Below, in pieces: positions 35,153 through 40,246 of a stretch of 40,246 nt of DNA. Below the pieces are notes generated by a model. That model was not told the origin of the DNA, searched no databases, and saw only the letters and a list, made by a program, of their open reading frames with translations. A program made the translations under genes and the position numbers. Position 1 is the stretch's first letter; each line of letters begins with the position of its first letter. The stretch lies in assembly GCF_902493215.1 (NCBI RefSeq), contig NZ_CABUOL010000026.1, forward strand, positions 1 through 40,246, in the 5' to 3' direction. The stretch comes from an uncultured Mediterranea sp. (GTDB lineage: Bacteria; Bacteroidota; Bacteroidia; Bacteroidales; Bacteroidaceae).

Positions 35153-37201
35153 ATGCAAAAAGGTAACATTGGGGTAACGACCGAGAACATCTTCCCCGTC
35201 ATCAAAAAGTTTTTGTACAGCGACCACGAAATATTCCTGCGCGAGCTGGTGTCCAACGCCGTTGATGCCACGCAGAAACTGAAGACCCTTTCCTCCATCG
35301 GCGAGTACAAGGGCGAGCTGGGCGACCTGACGGTCCGCGTCAGCCTGGGTAAGGATACCATCACTGTCTCCGACCGCGGTATCGGTCTCACCGCCGAAGA
35401 AATCGACAAATACATCAACCAGATAGCCTTCTCCGGCGCCAACGACTTCCTCGAGAAGTACAAGAACGACGCCAACGCCATCATCGGCCACTTCGGCCTG
35501 GGCTTCTATTCGGCCTTCATGGTGGCCAAGAAGGTGGAAATCATTACCAAGTCGTGCAAGGAAGGCGCACAGGCCGTGAAGTGGACCTGCGACGGCAGCC
35601 CCGAGTTCACCATCGAGGACTGCGACAAGGCCGACCGCGGTACCGACATCGTCCTCTACATCGACGACGACTGCAAGGAATTCCTCGAAGAGGCCCGCAT
35701 CTCCTCGCTGCTGAAGAAGTACTGCAGCTTCCTGCCCGTGCCCGTAGCTTTCGGCAAGAAGAAGGAATGGAAGGACGGCAAGCAGGTGGAAACCGCTGAA
35801 GACAACGTCATCAACGAAACCACTCCGCTCTGGACCCGCAAGCCCAGCGAGCTGAAGGACGAGGACTACAAGGCGTTCTACCGCGACCTCTATCCCATGT
35901 CCGACGAGCCTCTGTTCTGGATTCACCTGAACGTGGACTATCCGTTCCACCTCACCGGCGTGCTCTATTTCCCCAAGGTGAAGAGCAACATCGAACTGAA
36001 CAAGAACAAGATACAGCTCTACTGCAACCAGGTGTATGTCACGGATTCTGTAGAAGGCATCGTGCCCGACTTCCTGACGCTGCTCCACGGCGTGCTCGAC
36101 TCGCCAGACATCCCGCTGAACGTGTCGCGTTCGTACCTGCAGAGCGACTCCAACGTCAAGAAGATTTCGACATACATCACCAAGAAGGTGTCCGACCGTC
36201 TGCAGTCCATCTTCAAGAACGACCGCAAGCAGTTCGAAGAGAAGTGGAACGACCTGAAGATCTTCATCAACTACGGCATGCTGACGCAGGAAGACTTCTA
36301 CGACCGTGCCAAGGATTTCGCCCTCTTCACCGATACCGACGGCAAGCAATATACCTTCGACGAGTACAAGACGCTCATCAAGGACAACCAGACCGACAAG
36401 GACAACACGCTGATCTATCTGTATGCCAACAACAAGGACGAGCAGTACAGCTACATCGAGGCTGCCAAGAACAAGGGCTACAACGTGCTGCTGATGGACG
36501 GCCAGCTGGACATCGCTGTCGTTAGCATGCTCGAGCAGAAGTTCGACAAGGTACGCTTCACCCGTGTGGACAGCGACATCATCGACAACCTCATCGTGAA
36601 GGAAGACAAGAAGAGCGAAGTGCTCGAGGCCGCCAAGCAGGAAGCCCTTTCTGCCATGTTCAAGAGCCAGCTGCCCAAGATGGACAAGACGGAATTCTAC
36701 GTCGTGGCACAGGCTATGGGCGAAGGCGCCGCTCCGGTCATGATTACGCAGAGCGAATACATGCGCCGTATGAAGGAGATGGCCAATATCCAGGCCGGCA
36801 TGAGCTTCTACGGTGATATGCCCGACATGTTCAACCTCGTGCTCAACGCCGACCATCCGCTGGTCAAGGAAGTCCTGGCCGGTGAAGAACAGGCCTGCGC
36901 AGCCGACATCGTGCCCATCCAGCTCTCCATGGATGATACCAACAAGCGTCGCAACGACCTGAAGAAGAGCCACGAAGGCAAGAAGGACGAGGAAATCCCC
37001 ACAGCCGAGAAGGACGAACTCAGCGAGCTGGACAAGAAGTGGGACGAGCTGAAGACGAAGAAGGAAGCCGTTCTTGCCGGTTATGCCGCCCAGAACCCAG
37101 TTGTCCGCCAGCTCATCGACCTGGCCCTGTTGCAGAACGGCATGCTGAAAGGCGAAGCGCTCAACAACTTCGTGAAACGGAGTATCGAGCTTATCAAATA
37201 A
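35153..37201 (+). CDS. htpG: Molecular chaperone HtpG (Hsp90)
   Basis: HtpG is the bacterial Hsp90, an ATP-driven homodimeric chaperone in the cytoplasm. The 682 residues begin MQKGNIGVTTENIFPVIKKFLYS and show the GHKL ATP pocket: FLRELVSNAVDA, DRGIGL, and GHFGLGFYSAFMVA. The middle domain contains the conserved NVSRSYLQSD segment, and the C-terminal dimerisation domain is diverged and highly charged. It has no clear TAnnTTTG box in the 54 bp after the clpC terminator, so its promoter is unresolved. It neighbours clpC, and the two form a proteostasis block. Confidence 0.96.
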   Translation: MQKGNIGVTTENIFPVIKKFLYSDHEIFLRELVSNAVDATQKLKTLSSIGEYKGELGDLTVRVSLGKDTITVSDRGIGLTAEEIDKYINQIAFSGANDFLEKYKNDANAIIGHFGLGFYSAFMVAKKVEIITKSCKEGAQAVKWTCDGSPEFTIEDCDKADRGTDIVLYIDDDCKEFLEEARISSLLKKYCSFLPVPVAFGKKKEWKDGKQVETAEDNVINETTPLWTRKPSELKDEDYKAFYRDLYPMSDEPLFWIHLNVDYPFHLTGVLYFPKVKSNIELNKNKIQLYCNQVYVTDSVEGIVPDFLTLLHGVLDSPDIPLNVSRSYLQSDSNVKKISTYITKKVSDRLQSIFKNDRKQFEEKWNDLKIFINYGMLTQEDFYDRAKDFALFTDTDGKQYTFDEYKTLIKDNQTDKDNTLIYLYANNKDEQYSYIEAAKNKGYNVLLMDGQLDIAVVSMLEQKFDKVRFTRVDSDIIDNLIVKEDKKSEVLEAAKQEALSAMFKSQLPKMDKTEFYVVAQAMGEGAAPVMITQSEYMRRMKEMANIQAGMSFYGDMPDMFNLVLNADHPLVKEVLAGEEQACAADIVPIQLSMDDTNKRRNDLKKSHEGKKDEEIPTAEKDELSELDKKWDELKTKKEAVLAGYAAQNPVVRQLIDLALLQNGMLKGEALNNFVKRSIELIK

Positions 37202-37234
37202 GCCCCTTCAAACACAACTTTTTTTCATACACGC

Positions 37235-37275
37235 AGAGAGGATGCGTCCTTCGGGATGCACCCTCTCTTTTTATT
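37235..37275 (+). terminator. Terminator of htpG with TTCG loop
   Basis: AGAGAGGATGCGTCC pairs with GGATGCACCCTCTCT across a TTCG tetraloop, followed by TTTTATTT. A very strong hairpin. Confidence 0.9.
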
Positions 37276-37421
37276 TGTCTGTCCGTGCCCGGGAAGTGGA
37301 ATCTTCCGGCGTAGTAGCCTTAAATCCTTCATTTCTGCCCTTTTCATCGGGAAAACTGTATTTTTCTGTTATCAGGAGATGCTATTTCAAAAACAAATTT
37401 CTATATTTGTGAAATATAGGA
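37276..37421. other. Gap after htpG terminator
   Basis: No gene is supported. The only recognisable item is a TATATTTG box at 37412-37419, immediately left of the hairpin-promoter unit, with no good -33 partner. Confidence 0.4.
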
Positions 37422-37486
37422 TGCTTGGCACAGTTGGATTTGAAGCATTTTCATTGTCCCTGTGTACTTCCTTTCCGTTATATTTA
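37422..37486 (+). repeat. Short hairpin-promoter unit before the small membrane protein gene
   Basis: The unit starts AAATATAGGATGC and ends TTATATTTA, with the same terminal inverted repeats but only 65 bp long and more diverged (CACAG with CTGTG is the clearest inner pair). The left flank CTATATTTGTGAAATATAG is itself a perfect palindrome. The right box TATATTTA (37479-37486) has TTG at 37454-37456, 22 nt upstream, so promoter strength is uncertain. Confidence 0.6.
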
Positions 37487-37502
37487 GAAAATCTCTTTGG
37501 AT

Positions 37503-37784
37503 ATGGGCACATTAGGCTGTATCAATGACATGATTCAACGGGACAAGGAAAACCGTGAATTGCGTAAACTGGGAAGAGAGCGTCGTAAAGACCGCCTCGA
37601 CCGGATGTATTGCGGAATGAAGTTGCATTTGTCGGAAGGAGTGACGGCCGATGACATGAAACAGGCCCAGGAACAGATTGCCGACAAACAGGAACAGGAC
37701 TTGAAGTGGGAAATCCGTTCTGCCTATTGGGTGATAGGTATTTGTATCTTGTTGGTAACCTGCTTCCTTCTCTTCCTGTTATGA
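37503..37784 (+). CDS. Small tail-anchored membrane protein, unknown function
   Basis: I take ATG 37503 (93 residues). The N-terminal 70 residues are strongly charged and probably coiled-coil (MIQRDKENRELRKLGRERRKDRLDR, then DDMKQAQEQIADKQEQDLKWE). Residues 74-93 form a single C-terminal membrane helix (YWVIGICILLVTCFLLFLL), so the body should be cytoplasmic. I do not recognise the family. It lies 24 bp before the patatin gene on the same strand and probably shares its transcript, driven by the hairpin-promoter unit 17 bp upstream. Confidence 0.7.
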   Translation: MGTLGCINDMIQRDKENRELRKLGRERRKDRLDRMYCGMKLHLSEGVTADDMKQAQEQIADKQEQDLKWEIRSAYWVIGICILLVTCFLLFLL

Positions 37785-37808
37785 GATTACGATTGTTTGA
37801 CGACGAAT

Positions 37809-40112
37809 ATGAAGAAAATATATGTCTTTCTGTTGTGTTGCTGCCTGTTTTCTGTGCTTCGGGCCCAGAAGGTGGGGCTCGTGTTGAGTGGCGGCGGTGC
37901 CAAGGGTATGACCCACATCGGCATCATCCGTGCGCTGGAAGAGAACAACATCCCCATCGACTACATCGCAGGTACCTCCATGGGCGCCATCATCGGGTCG
38001 CTCTATGCCATGGGCTATTCGCCCGACGATATGGAAGAACTGCTCCGCTCGCCCGACTTCAAGCGGTGGTATTCCGGTGAAGTGGAGTCGCGCTACGAAT
38101 ATTACTTCAAGCAGAACAGGCCTACGCCCGAATTTGCCAATATCCGCTTCGCTTTTGGCGATTCCATCCGCGTGAAGCCGCAAATCATTCCGACCAATCT
38201 GGTGAACCCCATTCAGATGAATCTGGTGTTCGTGGAGCTTTATGCCCAGGCTACAGCGGCCTGTCGGGGCAACTTCAACAATCTGTTTGTTCCCTTCCGT
38301 TGTGTGGCTTCGGATGTGTACAACAAGCGTCCCCTCATCATGCGCGACGGTGATGTGGGCGATGCCGTGCGGGCTTCGATGAGCTTCCCTTTTGTGTTCA
38401 AACCCATTGAGATAGACAGTGTGCTGGCCTACGACGGCGGTATCTACAACAACTTCCCGACGGATGTCATGATGGACGACTTCCATCCCGACATCATCAT
38501 CGGCAGTGTGGTGGCCGCCAATCCGGGCAAACCTCAGGAAGGTAATCTGATGAGCCAGCTCGAGAACATGATCATGCAGAAGACCGACTATTCCATTCCC
38601 GATTCGCTGGGTATCGTCATGACCTTCAAATACGATGATGTCAATCTGCTGGACTTCGACCGCCTCAAGGAACTGCACGACATCGGCTACAACCGTACTA
38701 TGAGCCTGATGGATTCCATCAAGGGCCGTATCCAGCGGCGGGAGAGCACGGAGAATGTGCGCATGAGGCGTATGCTGTACCGCAGCAAGCTGCCCCAGCT
38801 CCGCTTCCGCGACATCTACATTGAGGGGGCCAATGCGCAGCAGCAGTCGTACATCAAGAAAGAATTCCACGGCGACGACCACGAAGTCTTTACCTACGAG
38901 GACCTGAAGCGTGGCTATTTCCGTCTTCTGGCAGACAATATGATATCGGAAATCATCCCGCATGCAGTCTACGATCCCGGCAGCGACTTGTACGAGCTGC
39001 ACCTGAAGGTCAAGATGGAGAAGAATTTCTTTGTCAGGATAGGCGGAAGTGTGTCCACTACCAGCTCCAATCAGATTTATCTGGGGCTGGGCTACCAGAA
39101 CTTGAACTATTACTCCAAGGAACTGACACTGGACGGCCAGCTGGGCAAGATTTACAACAACGTGCAGCTGATGGGACGTATCGACCTGCCTACACGCATA
39201 CCCACATCTTTCCGCTTGCTGGGTTCCATCAGTACGTTCGACTATTACAAGAAGGACAAGCTCTTTTCCAGGAACAACCGGCCGTCGTTCAATTCGAAGG
39301 ACGAACGTTTTGTGAAGCTGATGCTTGCGCTGCCCTTCCTGGCCAACAAGCGGGCGGAATTCGGCTTTGGATATGGCGCGCTGACAGACAACTATTACCA
39401 GTCGAGTGTCATCGACTTCGGCAACGACCGGGCCGACCAGAGTACCTATAAGTTGCTGGGCGGTAGTATCGGCTTCTATGGCAGTACGGTCGATTCGCGT
39501 CAATATGCCACACGCGGATATTATGAAAAGCTGATAGCCCAGGTGTTTACGGGGCATGAATGGTTTGCACCGGGTACCTCTGCTGCCAGCAAGGATCAGG
39601 AACCCGTCAACAAGAAAGGGCAGTCGTGGCTGCAAATCTCCTACATGAAAGAGGCATACCATCGGCTGGCTTCCCGTTTTGTATTGGGCTGGATGACAGA
39701 AGCGCTCTATTCATCGAAGAATTTCTCTACAAACTATACGGCTACCATGATGCAGGCCGGCGAATTTGCGCCTACGCCCCATAGCCAGCTGATGTATAAC
39801 GAGGCGTTTCGGGCCAACCAATATGTTTCGGCGGGCATCAAGCCGATTGTCGTTTTCAACGATATGTTCCACCTCCGCACCGAATTTTATGGCTTTATGC
39901 CCATTTTCCCGATAAAAAGGAACGAAATGAATCAGGCTTATTACGGAAAAGCCTTTTCGGAGTTCCAGTATATGGGTGAATTGTCATTGGTCTGCAAATT
40001 GCCGTTCGGAGCTATTTCTGCTTATGTAAACCATTACAGCTCACCGAATAACGAGTGGAATGTCGGTCTTACGCTAGGCTGGCAGCTGTTTAACTACCGT
40101 TTCATCGAATGA
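37809..40112 (+). CDS. Patatin-like phospholipase fused to an outer-membrane beta-barrel (PlpD-like)
   Basis: Starting at ATG 37809 gives 767 residues with a signal peptide (MKKIYVFLLCCCLFSVLRAQ). The patatin domain follows at once: oxyanion loop GGGAKG at 28-33, nucleophile Ser57 in GTSMG, and catalytic Asp209 in YDGG. A POTRA-like module lies about 335-400 (RFRDIYIEGANAQQQSYIKKEF), then a BamA/Omp85-type barrel of alternating strands to the C-terminus (GLTLGWQLFNYRFIE). This is the architecture of type Vd autotransporters such as PlpD. Whether the enzyme domain is surface-exposed or periplasmic cannot be told. Confidence 0.92.
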   Translation: MKKIYVFLLCCCLFSVLRAQKVGLVLSGGGAKGMTHIGIIRALEENNIPIDYIAGTSMGAIIGSLYAMGYSPDDMEELLRSPDFKRWYSGEVESRYEYYFKQNRPTPEFANIRFAFGDSIRVKPQIIPTNLVNPIQMNLVFVELYAQATAACRGNFNNLFVPFRCVASDVYNKRPLIMRDGDVGDAVRASMSFPFVFKPIEIDSVLAYDGGIYNNFPTDVMMDDFHPDIIIGSVVAANPGKPQEGNLMSQLENMIMQKTDYSIPDSLGIVMTFKYDDVNLLDFDRLKELHDIGYNRTMSLMDSIKGRIQRRESTENVRMRRMLYRSKLPQLRFRDIYIEGANAQQQSYIKKEFHGDDHEVFTYEDLKRGYFRLLADNMISEIIPHAVYDPGSDLYELHLKVKMEKNFFVRIGGSVSTTSSNQIYLGLGYQNLNYYSKELTLDGQLGKIYNNVQLMGRIDLPTRIPTSFRLLGSISTFDYYKKDKLFSRNNRPSFNSKDERFVKLMLALPFLANKRAEFGFGYGALTDNYYQSSVIDFGNDRADQSTYKLLGGSIGFYGSTVDSRQYATRGYYEKLIAQVFTGHEWFAPGTSAASKDQEPVNKKGQSWLQISYMKEAYHRLASRFVLGWMTEALYSSKNFSTNYTATMMQAGEFAPTPHSQLMYNEAFRANQYVSAGIKPIVVFNDMFHLRTEFYGFMPIFPIKRNEMNQAYYGKAFSEFQYMGELSLVCKLPFGAISAYVNHYSSPNNEWNVGLTLGWQLFNYRFIE

Positions 40113-40139
40113 TTTTTTTGCAAAAAAAGCCCGGAAAAG

Positions 40140-40170
40140 TTTGCAGAAACAGAAAATGTCCGTATCTTTG
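40140..40170 (+). promoter_or_regulatory. Promoter for tRNA-Arg
   Basis: TTTG at 40140-40143 is followed after exactly 19 nt by TATCTTTG at 40163-40170, a perfect consensus pair. It lies 18 bp before the tRNA. Confidence 0.75.
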
Positions 40171-40188
40171 CACCCGTAAAAAAAATAT

Positions 40189-40246
40189 GGCCGCGTAGCT
40201 CAACTGAATAGAGTAGCTGACTACGGATCAGCCGGTTACAGGTTTG
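40189..40246 (+). tRNA. tRNA-Arg (anticodon ACG), 3' end cut by the window
   Basis: The acceptor strand GGCCGCG is followed by TA, a D stem GCTC/GAGT, an anticodon stem GCTGA/TCAGC and the loop CTACGGA, so the anticodon is ACG (decoding CGN arginine). The variable region follows, and the T arm begins before the window ends. Confidence 0.93.

Noticed and set aside
35132..36973. 613-codon open frame antisense to htpG
   Set aside because: Shadow of the conserved htpG gene; no domain or promoter of its own.
37779..39662. 627-codon open frame antisense to the patatin gene
   Set aside because: Shadow frame; the plus strand shows a complete catalytic dyad and barrel.

Overview
The window is chromosomal DNA from a Bacteroidales bacterium, most likely Bacteroides or Phocaeicola. 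Three things point there. Intergenic regions carry Bacteroidetes-type promoters (TTG/TTTG, about 19-21 nt, then TAnnTTTG). The gene content is typical of the group: a complete Bacteroides aerotolerance (bat) operon, rpmB-rpmG-DUF4295, a 'smalltalk' micro-protein beside an HU-like gene, and SusD-era-style lipoprotein signals. Shine-Dalgarno sequences are mostly absent. I cannot name a species.

Layout. 1-722: 3' end of a Wzz-type chain-length regulator, probably the edge of a surface polysaccharide locus. 944-1598: HU-like protein and a 34-residue smalltalk peptide. 1784-3277: proS. 3312-3460: very long palindrome between the convergent proS and tamB. 3491-8020 (minus): tamB, divergent from tsaD (8176-9198) and cinA/pncC. 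9795-10436: L28, L33 and DUF4295. 10741-12995: ftsY-rimO. 13074-14548: an HU protein and an unusual HU-transmembrane-LysM protein. 14741-23344: the bat operon (MoxR ATPase, DUF58, DUF4381-like, BatA, BatB, BatC, BatD, BatE), closed by a strong terminator. 23524-25110: small HTH protein and a DUF2007-Usp-Usp protein. 25376-29246 (minus): TPR protein downstream of gyrA. 29418-31398: divergent pair of lipoproteins. 31399-32503: a 1.1-kb gene-free region rich in repeats. 32504-37201: clpC and htpG. 37503-40112: a small tail-anchored protein and a patatin/beta-barrel protein. 40189 to the end: partial tRNA-Arg(ACG).

Most of the window is conserved housekeeping or envelope-stress sequence. The novelty is mainly non-coding. 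(1) Four loci, six units, carry a 65-81 bp near-palindromic element. Its ends read AAGATAG...CTATCTT, its right arm contains a complete promoter, and a second copy of the -7 box lies just outside its left end. These elements sit directly in front of ftsY-rimO, a SecD-P1-like lipoprotein, clpC and the small membrane protein/patatin pair. (2) The gene-free region before clpC holds two different arrays with a ~22-bp period (two helical turns), each made of short palindromes, followed by a textbook sigma-54-type promoter. (3) At 13373-14548 one polypeptide joins an HU-type DNA-binding domain, a membrane span and a LysM domain, and could link nucleoid and peptidoglycan.

All calls come from reading the sequence and from family knowledge. 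No database search was run.
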